Source of the DNA: Pseudaeromonas sp963677375
Lineage (GTDB): Bacteria; Pseudomonadota; Gammaproteobacteria; Enterobacterales; Aeromonadaceae
Direction of reading: 5' to 3'
Assembly (NCBI GenBank): GCA_963677375.2
Contig: CAXXIF010000006.1
Coordinates: 124,001-188,000, forward strand
Length of the DNA stretch: 64,000 nucleotides
In this document: one piece after another, positions 25,598 through 33,743 of the stretch
Numbering within the stretch: the stretch's first letter is position 1
Layout: every line of letters starts with the position of its first letter
Made by a program: the position numbers and the translations under genes
Notes under the pieces: model-generated
Seen by the model: the letters and a program-made list of their open reading frames with translations, nothing else
The model's database searches: none
Told to the model about the DNA's origin: nothing

Positions 25598-26155
25598 CTA
25601 TTCACCCGCAGGGATGGTCATGGTGCGACGCACCAGGGCCAACTGTGATGGTGTTTCTATGGCACCCTTGCGGGCGAGCCGAACGGAGCGGATCGCCTCT
25701 TCGCTGGGAACGCCCAACTCCACCAATAATCGCGCGGCGATCATGCCTGCCCGACCCAAGCCACCCTTACAGTGCACCAGTACTGCGTCACCATGGCGTA
25801 ACAAGGCCCGGATCTCTCGACCCTGCGAGGTCCACTGTTGTTCAAACGTTTCATCAGGCACTGAATAGTCGGCGATGGGGATATGTCGCCACGCTATGCC
25901 CCGACGGTTAATTTCTTGCCCGAGATGTGGCACCTTGAGTGTCGAGAGTTCGGTCGGCTCCACTAGGGTCACGACCATCTTAGCTCCCCATGCCGCGATC
26001 ACATCCAAATCCAGCTTCAGGTCCCGCATCCAGGCCCCCGAGAGTGCAAAATGGTCCTGCTTACCGGGGCAGAAGGTGATCCCTATGGGGCCATGGGATG
26101 GGCTTGCTCGTACTTCAGCAATCTGTAAAGGATGGGTCTGGCTTGTCCGTGCCAT
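25598..26155 (-). CDS. Dual-specificity/CDKN3-like tyrosine phosphatase
   Basis: A 185-residue cysteine phosphatase. The P-loop is VHCKGGLGRAG near residue 127, matching HCxxGxxR(S/T) except that Ala replaces the usual Ser/Thr after Arg. The general-acid loop is probably in IADYSVPDE near 96. It resembles bacterial CDKN3/DSP-type phosphatases. ATG 26155 starts it and its stop abuts the kinase-like gene, suggesting one transcript and opposing activities on a shared target. The tRNA-Val cluster lies about 200 bp upstream. Confidence 0.8.
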   Translation of the reverse strand: MARTSQTHPLQIAEVRASPSHGPIGITFCPGKQDHFALSGAWMRDLKLDLDVIAAWGAKMVVTLVEPTELSTLKVPHLGQEINRRGIAWRHIPIADYSVPDETFEQQWTSQGREIRALLRHGDAVLVHCKGGLGRAGMIAARLLVELGVPSEEAIRSVRLARKGAIETPSQLALVRRTMTIPAGE

Positions 26156-26323
26156 AATTCCGTCCCGCCTAGCGATGAATGTCTACACCCGACGTTACCA
26201 CAACAAACGATTTAAGGCGTATAGGATGTGGGGCCGTGTCGGGATGTTCATAAAGCCGGATGATACTTTCACTTGACCACTACGGTTTGTTTTGGATAGA
26301 GAAATCTGCTGGAAGCGGAAAGC

Positions 26324-26351
26324 AAAAATCCCGCTCGAGAGCGGGATTTTT
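26324..26351. terminator. Bidirectional intrinsic terminator after the tRNA-Val genes
   Basis: ATCCCGCTC (26328-26336) pairs with GAGCGGGAT (26339-26347), with A-tract on the left and T-tract on the right. It would end the minus-strand tRNA transcript. Confidence 0.9.
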
Positions 26352-26358
26352 GTGAATT

Positions 26359-26435
26359 TGGTGCGTCCTAGTGGACTCGAACCACCGACCCCCACCATGT
26401 CAAGGTGGTGCTCTAACCAGCTGAGCTAAGGACGC
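26359..26435 (-). tRNA. tRNA-Val(GAC), copy 3 in transcription order
   Basis: A 77-nt gene, CCA encoded. Cloverleaf: acceptor GCGTCCT/AGGACGC, anticodon loop TTGACAT (GAC), anticodon stem CCACC/GGTGG, T loop TTCGAGT. It closely matches E. coli valV/valW. Read last from the minus strand. Confidence 0.97.
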
Positions 26436-26468
26436 AGATGTTGTTGCTATTGATGTGCTGTTTTCGAA

Positions 26469-26545
26469 TGGTGCGTCCTAGTGGACTCGAACCACCGACC
26501 CCCACCATGTCAAGGTGATGCTCTAACCAGCTGAGCTAAGGACGC
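26469..26545 (-). tRNA. tRNA-Val(GAC), copy 2, variant anticodon stem
   Basis: Identical to its neighbours except position 27, where the anticodon stem reads TCACC/GGTGG and so has a U-G pair in place of C-G. CCA is encoded. Anticodon GAC in loop TTGACAT. Confidence 0.96.
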
Positions 26546-26574
26546 ATCGTATTCGAAAATCTAATCATCAATAT

Positions 26575-26651
26575 TGGTGCGTCCTAGTGGACTCGAACCA
26601 CCGACCCCCACCATGTCAAGGTGGTGCTCTAACCAGCTGAGCTAAGGACGC
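26575..26651 (-). tRNA. tRNA-Val(GAC), copy 1 in transcription order
   Basis: A 77-nt gene with encoded CCA, anticodon GAC, identical to the copy at 26359-26435. First of three tandem copies spaced by about 30 nt, transcribed on the minus strand from a promoter above 26651. Confidence 0.97.
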
Positions 26652-26820
26652 ACACTATCAAGGGCAATACCGCTTGAGTGGGCCGCATATTAACGGCGAA
26701 CGAGGGTGCTGGCAAGTGTTGGAGCCAAGTTTTGCCTGTCTGCGAGTGCGTTTGCTTTTTTCCTAATCAATTGGCGCACTTAAATGAGCTAGTGGTTACT
26801 GTTTGGTTCGGTTGATGCAG

Positions 26821-26844
26821 AAAAAAGCCCCGGGTACGGGGCTT
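26821..26844 (-). terminator. Intrinsic terminator of patA
   Basis: AAGCCCCG (26825-26832), loop GGTA, CGGGGCTT (26837-26844), with six A at 26821-26826 giving the minus-strand T-tract. About 30 nt past the patA stop. Confidence 0.88.
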
Positions 26845-26874
26845 GAGTCGGCGTTAGTGGGACGACGGGAGTCT

Positions 26875-28278
26875 TCAACTGGTTACCTTCTCACCGACGT
26901 TACTTACGGATGTTGTTTTTTTTTCACGCAACTGCAACAGCACCTGTTCGGCAATGATCAGCACCTTGTCGGCCAATACCTCGGTAAAGGTGAGTGGCGG
27001 TTCGATCCGTACAGTTTTGGCATTGATCAGGGTCCCTGCAACCAAGACGCCGGCATCAAACATGGCCTTGGCAAAGTTATAACCCATTTGGTTATGTTTG
27101 AACTCGATGGCTTGCAACATTCCCTGACCCCGGACTGTGGTGATCAGATCGGTAAAATCTTCTGCTAACTCCTGCAATCCTTGCAGCAAGTAGCTACCGA
27201 CACGCTCGGCTTGTTCAGGCAAAGCTTCTTCCAGCAGGACATTGATGGTGGCTATGCCGGCGGCACAGGCCATCGGATTGCCGCCAAATGTGGTGGTGTG
27301 CAAGAAGGGGTTTTCAAACAATACCGAGAACACCTTTTCACTCGCCAGAGTGGCAGAAATAGGCATGACGCCACCACCCAGAGCTTTGGCCAAACAGAGG
27401 ATATCGGGTACGACACCACTGTGCTCGCAGGCAAACATTTTGCCGGTGCGTCCCATCCCGGTCTGTACTTCATCGATAATCAGCAGGGCACCGACTTCAT
27501 CACATAAGGTCCGCAAACCGGGTAGGTAGTCGTTGGGCGGAATAATCACACCACCTTCACCCTGGATGGGTTCAACAATCACGGCGGCTACACCATCACC
27601 AGCATTCTGGCAGGCATAGAGGGTGTCGCGCATCGCTTCGAGATCACCGAAAGGGACATGCCGGAAGCCAGGTACCAGAGGGGCAAAAGGCTTGCGGAAT
27701 ACCGCTTTGGAGGTGGCAGACAGTGCGCCCAGGCTCTTGCCGTGGAAGCCGCCATTGGTGGCGACGAAGGCAGTTTTACCGTGGGGTGATTGGTAGGCTT
27801 TAGCTAGCTTGATGGCGGCTTCAACCGATTCCGTGCCACTGTTGCCAAAGAAGCAATACTGGAGATCACCAGGAGCAATGCCGGCCAGCATCTTGGCGAG
27901 CAGAGCCCGGAGCGGGTCGAGCAATTCTTGGCTGTGTAGCGGCTGTTTGGCCAGTTGTTGTTCTACCGCGGCTACTACTTTTGGATGGCGGTGGCCAACA
28001 TTGAAAATACCGAAGCCGCCCAGACAATCAATATATTCACGGCCCGCAGTGTCGAGCAGAGTATTAGGGCCAGAGGCACGCCACTCGATGGCGGCAAATT
28101 GACCTCCGGCAGTCACTGATTTGCGGTATTCCAGAAAGCCGGGGTTAATGTGATTACGAAAGCTGGAGATGGTCTGGTCATTCAACCAACTGGCCTCTTC
28201 GCGGGTGAGTTGCTTCTTGCTGATGATATCCAGCGCTTGGCGCGATAACTCTAGTGTGGATGCGTTTCCCTTATGCAT
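26875..28278 (-). CDS. patA: Putrescine aminotransferase
   Basis: A 467-residue class-III PLP aminotransferase very like E. coli PatA (YgjG). It has HVNPGFLEYRKSV-like HINPGFLEYRKSV near 50, DCLGGFGIFNVGHRHP near 85, IIDEVQTGMGRTGKMFACEH near 280 and the PLP lysine in CLAKALGGG near 310. It transfers the amino group of putrescine to 2-oxoglutarate, the first step of one putrescine breakdown route. ATG 28278 has AGGAAGG five bases upstream; the frame reaches 28380, but the extra residues are not conserved. It is monocistronic with promoter elements and an NtrC-like palindrome upstream. Confidence 0.95.
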   Translation of the reverse strand: MHKGNASTLELSRQALDIISKKQLTREEASWLNDQTISSFRNHINPGFLEYRKSVTAGGQFAAIEWRASGPNTLLDTAGREYIDCLGGFGIFNVGHRHPKVVAAVEQQLAKQPLHSQELLDPLRALLAKMLAGIAPGDLQYCFFGNSGTESVEAAIKLAKAYQSPHGKTAFVATNGGFHGKSLGALSATSKAVFRKPFAPLVPGFRHVPFGDLEAMRDTLYACQNAGDGVAAVIVEPIQGEGGVIIPPNDYLPGLRTLCDEVGALLIIDEVQTGMGRTGKMFACEHSGVVPDILCLAKALGGGVMPISATLASEKVFSVLFENPFLHTTTFGGNPMACAAGIATINVLLEEALPEQAERVGSYLLQGLQELAEDFTDLITTVRGQGMLQAIEFKHNQMGYNFAKAMFDAGVLVAGTLINAKTVRIEPPLTFTEVLADKVLIIAEQVLLQLREKKTTSVSNVGEKVTS

Positions 28279-28303
28279 ACATGCCTTCCTAGGGCCTAGC
28301 CCG

Positions 28304-28309
28304 ATTATA
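28304..28309 (-). promoter_or_regulatory. -10 element candidate of patA
   Basis: TATAAT on the minus strand (perfect -10 hexamer), 26 nt before the patA ATG. No good -35 hexamer is seen at normal spacing, which would suit an activated promoter. Confidence 0.4.
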
Positions 28310-28371
28310 TGCCTGTAATTACTGTAGGTGCTGGGTGAAAATGTTGCAAGTATTTGATTTAAAAGAAAAAT

Positions 28372-28386
28372 GCACCACAAGGGTGC
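28372..28386. promoter_or_regulatory. Perfect NtrC-like palindrome upstream of patA
   Basis: GCACC-ACAAG-GGTGC matches GCACC-N5-GGTGC exactly, about 95 bp before the patA ATG. In E. coli ygjG has been linked to sigma-54/nitrogen control. I found no matching GG-N10-GC element between it and the start codon. Confidence 0.45.
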
Positions 28387-28647
28387 TTTGACTGAATATG
28401 CAAGGCTTGATGGTGGGTAGGCGATATCATGAGCAGGGTCACATTGTAGTAGGCTGCTTTAAATTGACGGGGAATCCGATCATTTCATTTGGATAATTAC
28501 GATATAACGATCTATATATGCTAATAAATCACTAATTAATCAAATTTATATCTGGTCTTTCCAGTTGCTAGACCCAATCGGGTGAATATGCAAAGAAGAG
28601 GGGAAAAAATTTTTTATCCCCCTCATTTGTTGGCGATTTATGCGGTT

Positions 28648-29994
28648 CTATACGGCAAAATGACGGAAAATAAGCCTCAAGCGAACCCCAAGAAGCAGCG
28701 CTGCACTGGTTAGGCCCACGATGAAGCCGATCCAGAACCCCATTGGCCCCATTTTGGGGCAAAACCAGTCTGTCAGACCTAAAATTACCCCGGTAGGGAG
28801 ACCCAATCCCCAATAGGCCACCATGGTGATGAAGAAAATGACCTTGGTATCTTTGTAACCTCGCAGTGCACCAGAGGCGACTACCTGGATGGTATCGGAG
28901 ATCTGATAGACGGCGGCAAAGATCATCAGGTGAGATGCCAGCGCTATTACCGCCAGATCTTGGCTATATAGGCTGGCTATCCATTGGCGACCAAGGACGG
29001 TAAACAGGGCAGTAAATAGTGCCAATGTCAGGCCAACACCTAGACCGGTGAGCGTGGCGATCCGGGCCTGGTTGGGATCTTGTTCGCCAATGGAGTGGCC
29101 GACGCGAATGGTCACTGCGAAACCCAGGGACAATGGCAGCATGAAAATTAACGAGGAAAAATTCAGCGCGACCTGGTGGCTGGCTACAATATGCGATCCC
29201 AGAGGTGAGAGCAGCAGCGCGACAATCGTGAAGAGAGTGACCTCACAAAACAGCGCGAGGGCAATGGGAAAGCCGAGTCGGATGATACGGGATATTTGTT
29301 CCCCATCGGGCTTGACCCAGTGAGTGAACAAACGACAAGCGCTGTAGAACCCTGATCTACGGACATAGCAGAACATGGCGATCGCCATGGCCCAAAACAC
29401 TAAGGCTGATGCCACACCGCAACCAACCCCACCCAGAGCCGGCATTCCGAATTTGCCATGAATAAAAATGTAATTGGCTGGAATGTTAACCATCAAACCA
29501 ATGAAGCCGATAAACATGGTCGGCAGTGTGTGAGAGAGTCCCTCGGTGTAATTTCGCAACAACTGATAAAAAACATAAGCTGGAATACCCCACAAGATGG
29601 CGTGCAGGAAACCGGTGGTTTTGGCTGCCAGAGCCGGCTCTACATGCATCAGTTGCAATAACAGGGGACTGAAATAGAGCAGTAGCATGGCCGGAATGGT
29701 GGCCAGTGCGCCAACCCAGCAGCCCTGGAACAGGGCTGCTGCAATATCGCCCTGGCGTTGAGCTCCGTTCAGTTGGGCCACTATGGGAGTCAGGGCCATG
29801 ATGATGCCCTGAACAAACAGGATAATCGGTAACCAGAAACTGCTGGCTACCGAGACGGCCGCCAAATCGGTGGCACTCACCTGACCCGCCATTATGGTAT
29901 CGACCAACGTCATGGCAGTTTGCGCCACTTGCGCGACCAGAATGGGAGAGGCAAGACGGAGCAGATGACGGCTCTCAGTGAAGAAACGCTGCAC
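28648..29994 (-). CDS. norM: MATE-family multidrug/sodium antiporter
   Basis: A 448-residue protein with twelve predicted membrane segments and NorM features: LASPILVAQVAQTAMTLVDTIMAGQ near residue 12, PIVAQLNGAQ, and the second-half repeat beginning near 240. It would export cationic drugs using sodium or protons. GTG 29994 is preferred because AGAGG sits five bases upstream and the family's N-terminus begins here; ATG 30024 adds ten residues with no ribosome site. Confidence 0.9.
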   Translation of the reverse strand: MQRFFTESRHLLRLASPILVAQVAQTAMTLVDTIMAGQVSATDLAAVSVASSFWLPIILFVQGIIMALTPIVAQLNGAQRQGDIAAALFQGCWVGALATIPAMLLLYFSPLLLQLMHVEPALAAKTTGFLHAILWGIPAYVFYQLLRNYTEGLSHTLPTMFIGFIGLMVNIPANYIFIHGKFGMPALGGVGCGVASALVFWAMAIAMFCYVRRSGFYSACRLFTHWVKPDGEQISRIIRLGFPIALALFCEVTLFTIVALLLSPLGSHIVASHQVALNFSSLIFMLPLSLGFAVTIRVGHSIGEQDPNQARIATLTGLGVGLTLALFTALFTVLGRQWIASLYSQDLAVIALASHLMIFAAVYQISDTIQVVASGALRGYKDTKVIFFITMVAYWGLGLPTGVILGLTDWFCPKMGPMGFWIGFIVGLTSAALLLGVRLRLIFRHFAV

Positions 29995-30081
29995 AAAAAC
30001 CTCTCGGAAATTAAAAAGCGCCATTTGTGCTAGGCAAATGACGCCGGTAGATAGGGGATAGTGACGGGATGCAAAAGGCGC

Positions 30082-30288
30082 TTAATCGTCGTTATAGTCA
30101 CTCATCAGTAAATTCGCAGCGGCATAGGCAGCCTTGTTGCGCACATCTTCCGGCAATGTCTCGTCCGCGGCAATTTCATCCAGAGCCCGGATGGCGGCCG
30201 TAATGGCTTTATCAATATATCCCAGATCCCCGCCGCCGATTTGGCTGTAAGCCTCGCGGACCTTCTCACAACAGGCCTGATATTTCAT
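30082..30288 (-). CDS. yaeP: YaeP (UPF0253) family small protein
   Basis: A 68-residue protein close to E. coli YaeP: GGGDLGYIDKAI, EIAADETLPEDVRNKAAYAAANLL and C-terminal SDY. Function unknown. The reading frame reaches 30363, but ATG 30288 has GAGGTG four bases upstream and gives the family length. Confidence 0.9.
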   Translation of the reverse strand: MKYQACCEKVREAYSQIGGGDLGYIDKAITAAIRALDEIAADETLPEDVRNKAAYAAANLLMSDYNDD

Positions 30289-30381
30289 GGAACACCTCAA
30301 TGAAAAATGGGGCGACATCATACCCCATTTATAAAGTGGTGGGCCATGTTCTCGGGTGAACATTACCGGCGGTGAACGGCG

Positions 30382-30585
30382 CTAGAATATCTGCTCGTCA
30401 TCGGCATCCACATAAAGCTGTAACCGATCATGTTGCTCATCGCGATGCAATCTCAGGTGGATTGGATTACAGCAGGCCAGACAATCTTCGTAGAATTCTT
30501 GATCCCCCTGGCTGGCATCAAGTTCGATACTGGTATGGTGTCCGCAGTGAGGGCAGACGATAGTCTTGGTGGTGTAGTCGCGCAT
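30382..30585 (-). CDS. CPXCG-motif cysteine-rich protein
   Basis: A 67-residue protein with CPHCGHHTSIELD at the start and a second CLACC pair, a probable zinc ribbon. It ends in an acidic tail (DADDEQIF). This matches the CPXCG-motif family found in many proteobacteria; its role is unknown. It is encoded just upstream of yaeP on the same strand. Confidence 0.85.
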   Translation of the reverse strand: MRDYTTKTIVCPHCGHHTSIELDASQGDQEFYEDCLACCNPIHLRLHRDEQHDRLQLYVDADDEQIF

Positions 30586-30687
30586 ATAGCCTCCAGGCCT
30601 TTGGCCGGTACAACGAAACGCTCCTTGTCATTGTCTCCCATCATCTTCCGTCAAAATGGGATTTTTATAGCACTCTCGGCAGCGCTG

Positions 30688-31560
30688 TCAGGTGGCTAAT
30701 AACTGTGTCAATGCAGCTATGGCGGCATTTCGATAACTGTCGCCGGATACTTGGTAATGGTTCAACTGATGGTAAAGATTGTACAAGTCGCGCCGTTGGG
30801 CGTAGCCCGGTTCCAGGGGCCAGATACTTTGATAACCGGCATAAAATGTGTCCGGAAAACGCCCGAATAGCTCTGTCATGGCCAGATCGGTTTCCCGGTC
30901 ACCAAAATAGCTGGCGGGTGAAAACAGCACGGACTGCTGTTGGGTGAAGCCACAATTTCCACGCCATAAATCACCGTGTAGCGGGGAGGGCTTGGGATTG
31001 TGATGGCTCAGTAACCGTCGAACTGTATCGATGACGCCCTCAATATCAATCTCGAGATCCAGCTTGTGCTGTTCTCGTAGCAGTTGCAGTTGCCAACCAA
31101 TTCGTTGTTCGGCAAAAAAGGATGACCACTGTTTCTGCCAGCGATTGGGCTGCACTGTGGTATCCAGATAATTATCTTCGTCCCAACCATACATGGCTTG
31201 CTCATCACTACGGTGCAGTCGGGCGAGGGCAGCCCCGAGAGAGAACCACTGAGGGGATGCTTCTGCATCATGTAACTCGAGAAATTCCAGAGCCATGAAA
31301 CAGTGCTCTCCGGCTGTACCACAGCAGATGGGTGTCGGGAAACAAACTTTGTCATAAAGACGAAGGGAGGCCAGATTACGGATACCGACGGCCATGCGAT
31401 CGAGTTGATTTCGAGGTGCAAGTTTGATGAATAAAGGCTGCTGACCATCAGAGATCCGGAAGAGGCGTTCTTCCGGTGCAACGCTCAAGGCCTCATGAGT
31501 GAGGATCTGGTAGCGCTGTCCGAGTGCCGCAGAGATCTGTCCTGCTATCCCATGCCACAT
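30688..31560 (-). CDS. Fructosamine-kinase-like protein (YniA-like) lacking the metal-binding Asp
   Basis: A 290-residue APH-fold protein like E. coli YniA. The ATP lysine lies in LFIKLAPRN near 45, the catalytic loop HGDLWRGN near 195, and the downstream SYFGDRETDLAMTELFG near 220. Family members read FDPA before that stretch, where Asp binds Mg2+. Here the codon is TCA, giving FSPA, so the residue equivalent to the DFG aspartate is missing. The protein could be inactive, altered in activity or regulatory. ATG 31560 has AGGGG six bases upstream; ATG 31566 is two codons earlier. It is divergent from thrS. Confidence 0.85.
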   Translation of the reverse strand: MWHGIAGQISAALGQRYQILTHEALSVAPEERLFRISDGQQPLFIKLAPRNQLDRMAVGIRNLASLRLYDKVCFPTPICCGTAGEHCFMALEFLELHDAEASPQWFSLGAALARLHRSDEQAMYGWDEDNYLDTTVQPNRWQKQWSSFFAEQRIGWQLQLLREQHKLDLEIDIEGVIDTVRRLLSHHNPKPSPLHGDLWRGNCGFTQQQSVLFSPASYFGDRETDLAMTELFGRFPDTFYAGYQSIWPLEPGYAQRRDLYNLYHQLNHYQVSGDSYRNAAIAALTQLLAT

Positions 31561-31668
31561 AGTCATCCCCTAGAAACCAGAGCGAATATCCCAAGTATAG
31601 ATGGCCTGATTCCGAGTGAAGATGTATTGGTTCCCGTTTAGGGTTGCACTGCGCAACGACTGAACTGA

Positions 31669-31697
31669 TTGCCTGAATTCCTGCTTTTCTTTAGACT
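31669..31697 (+). promoter_or_regulatory. Sigma-70 promoter of thrS
   Basis: -35 TTGCCT (31669-31674), 17-nt spacer, -10 TAGACT (31692-31697). Start near 31704 would give a leader of roughly 108 nt, room for the operator at 31770. Confidence 0.55.
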
Positions 31698-31769
31698 CGC
31701 GCCTTATATGTCCGAAAGTAGCGGCCATTGTCGGTTAATTCTGTTTATAAAGAATTCAATACACTAACA

Positions 31770-31795
31770 AGTGGCACTTGGTAGGTGTCACCACT
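31770..31795 (+). promoter_or_regulatory. thrS translational operator, anticodon-arm mimic
   Basis: AGTGG-CAC (31770-31777), seven-base loop TTGGTAG, GTG (31785-31787), TCA bulge, CCACT (31791-31795). The loop copies a tRNA-Thr anticodon loop: U33, anticodon GGU, A37. It ends a few bases before the ribosome site. In E. coli ThrRS binds such an element to repress its own translation; the same is inferred here. Confidence 0.7.
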
Positions 31796-31811
31796 GTACA
31801 AGGAATGAATC

Positions 31812-33740
31812 ATGCCTGTTATTACTCTCCCAGACGGTAGCCAACGCCCCTTTGACCATGCGGTCAGCGTAATGGATGTTGCTGCCTCCATTGGTCCTGG
31901 CCTGGCGAAGGCTTGCATTGCCGGTCGCATCAATGGTGAGCTGGTTGATGCTTGTGAATTGATTGAGCAGGATGCTGTTTTATCGATTATTACCACCAAG
32001 GACGAAGAGGGACTCGAAATTCTTCGCCACTCCTGCGCGCATTTGTTAGGCCATGCGATCAAGCAACTCTGGCCAGAAACGCGGATGGCGATTGGCCCGG
32101 TGATCGACAATGGCTTCTATTATGACGTGGATTTGGACCGGCCGCTGACGGAAGACGATTTGCAAGTTCTCGAAGCGCGTATGCTGGAACTGGCACAAAA
32201 AGATTATGCCGTCATCAAAAAGACGGTGAGCTGGCAGGAAGCGCGAGACGTATTTGTCAGCCGTGGTGAGAATTACAAGGTTGCCATTCTGGATGAGAAT
32301 ATCGCCAAGGATGACACCCCGGGTCTGTATCATCACGAAGAATACGTGGATATGTGTCGTGGCCCGCATGTTCCGAATATGCGTTTTTGCCATCACTTCA
32401 AGCTGCAAAAAATCTCCGGCGCATACTGGCGTGGTGATTCTAAAAACAAGATGCTGCAACGCATTTACGGCACTGCCTGGGCCGACAAGAAGCAGCTGGG
32501 TGCCTATTTGCAACGCTTGGAAGAGGCAGCTAAGCGGGATCACCGTAAGATTGGTAAGCAACTGGATCTCTACCACATGCAGGAAGAGGCTCCGGGAATG
32601 GTGTTCTGGCATCATGATGGTTGGACCATTTTCCGCGAGTTGGAAACCTTCATTCGCGAAAAGCTGACCGAATACGATTACCAGGAAGTCAAAGGCCCGT
32701 TCATGATGGATCGGGTACTCTGGGAGCGCTCCGGTCACTGGGATAAATATGCAGATGCCATGTTTACCACCAGCTCGGAAAACCGTGAGTACGCCATCAA
32801 ACCGATGAATTGCCCGGGCCATGTCCAGATTTTTAACCAGGGATTGAAGTCATATCGCGACCTGCCGTTGCGGATGGCTGAATTTGGTAGCTGTCACCGT
32901 AATGAGCCTTCCGGTTCTTTGCATGGTCTGATGCGGGTTCGTGGTTTTACCCAAGATGATGCTCATATTTTCTGTGCCGAAGATCAGATCCAGTCCGAGG
33001 TTAGTGGCTGTATCAAGATGGTCTATGACACATACAGCACCTTTGGTTTTCAGAATATCGCCGTCAAACTGTCGACTCGTCCGGAAAAGCGGATTGGTAG
33101 TGATGAGATGTGGGATAAAGCCGAGCATGGTTTGGAAGCTGCGTTGCAGGCCAATGGTCTGGAATATCAGTTACAACCGGGGGAAGGTGCCTTCTACGGA
33201 CCAAAAATCGAATTTACCTTGCATGATTGTCTCGACCGCGCTTGGCAATGTGGTACCATCCAGCTCGACTTTGCCTTACCGGGTCGTCTTGGTGCCACTT
33301 ATGTAGGCGAAGATAACGACCGTCATGTTCCTGTTATGATCCACCGCGCTATTTTAGGCTCGCTGGAACGTTTCATCGGTATTTTGACCGAAGAATACGC
33401 AGGTTTCTTCCCAACATGGCTTTCTCCGGTGCAGGCTGTGGTGATGAATATCACTGATAATCAGGCTGATTATGCCAAACAGGTGGTCAAACTTCTCTCT
33501 CAAGCCGGTATCCGAGCGAAAGCGGACTTGAGAAATGAGAAGATTGGCTTTAAAATCCGCGAGCATACCTTGAAGCGGGTACCGTTTATGCTTGTCTGCG
33601 GTGACAAAGAAGTCGAAGCAGGTGAGATTGCAGTGCGTACTCGCAAGGGGACCGATCTTGGCAAGTTCAAGGTAGAGGCATTAATTGCCGCCTTGCAGCA
33701 GGAGATTGAGTCTCGTGGTCAAAAGACAGTGGAGGAATAA
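31812..33740 (+). CDS. thrS: Threonyl-tRNA synthetase
   Basis: A 642-residue class-II synthetase, E. coli length. Order: TGS domain (1-60), second additional editing domain with HSCAHLLGHA near 74 and the zinc-type HYDM-like editing region, catalytic core with motif 2 (RMAEFGSCHRNEPSG near 360), Cys334/His region PMNCPGHVQIF for zinc, motif 3 near GSLERFIGIL, and the anticodon-binding domain (about 540-642). It charges tRNA-Thr. The AAGGA site is just past the operator hairpin. Head of the translation operon; its stop is three bases before the infC AUA codon. Confidence 0.97.
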   Translation: MPVITLPDGSQRPFDHAVSVMDVAASIGPGLAKACIAGRINGELVDACELIEQDAVLSIITTKDEEGLEILRHSCAHLLGHAIKQLWPETRMAIGPVIDNGFYYDVDLDRPLTEDDLQVLEARMLELAQKDYAVIKKTVSWQEARDVFVSRGENYKVAILDENIAKDDTPGLYHHEEYVDMCRGPHVPNMRFCHHFKLQKISGAYWRGDSKNKMLQRIYGTAWADKKQLGAYLQRLEEAAKRDHRKIGKQLDLYHMQEEAPGMVFWHHDGWTIFRELETFIREKLTEYDYQEVKGPFMMDRVLWERSGHWDKYADAMFTTSSENREYAIKPMNCPGHVQIFNQGLKSYRDLPLRMAEFGSCHRNEPSGSLHGLMRVRGFTQDDAHIFCAEDQIQSEVSGCIKMVYDTYSTFGFQNIAVKLSTRPEKRIGSDEMWDKAEHGLEAALQANGLEYQLQPGEGAFYGPKIEFTLHDCLDRAWQCGTIQLDFALPGRLGATYVGEDNDRHVPVMIHRAILGSLERFIGILTEEYAGFFPTWLSPVQAVVMNITDNQADYAKQVVKLLSQAGIRAKADLRNEKIGFKIREHTLKRVPFMLVCGDKEVEAGEIAVRTRKGTDLGKFKVEALIAALQQEIESRGQKTVEE

Positions 33741-33743
33741 GCT

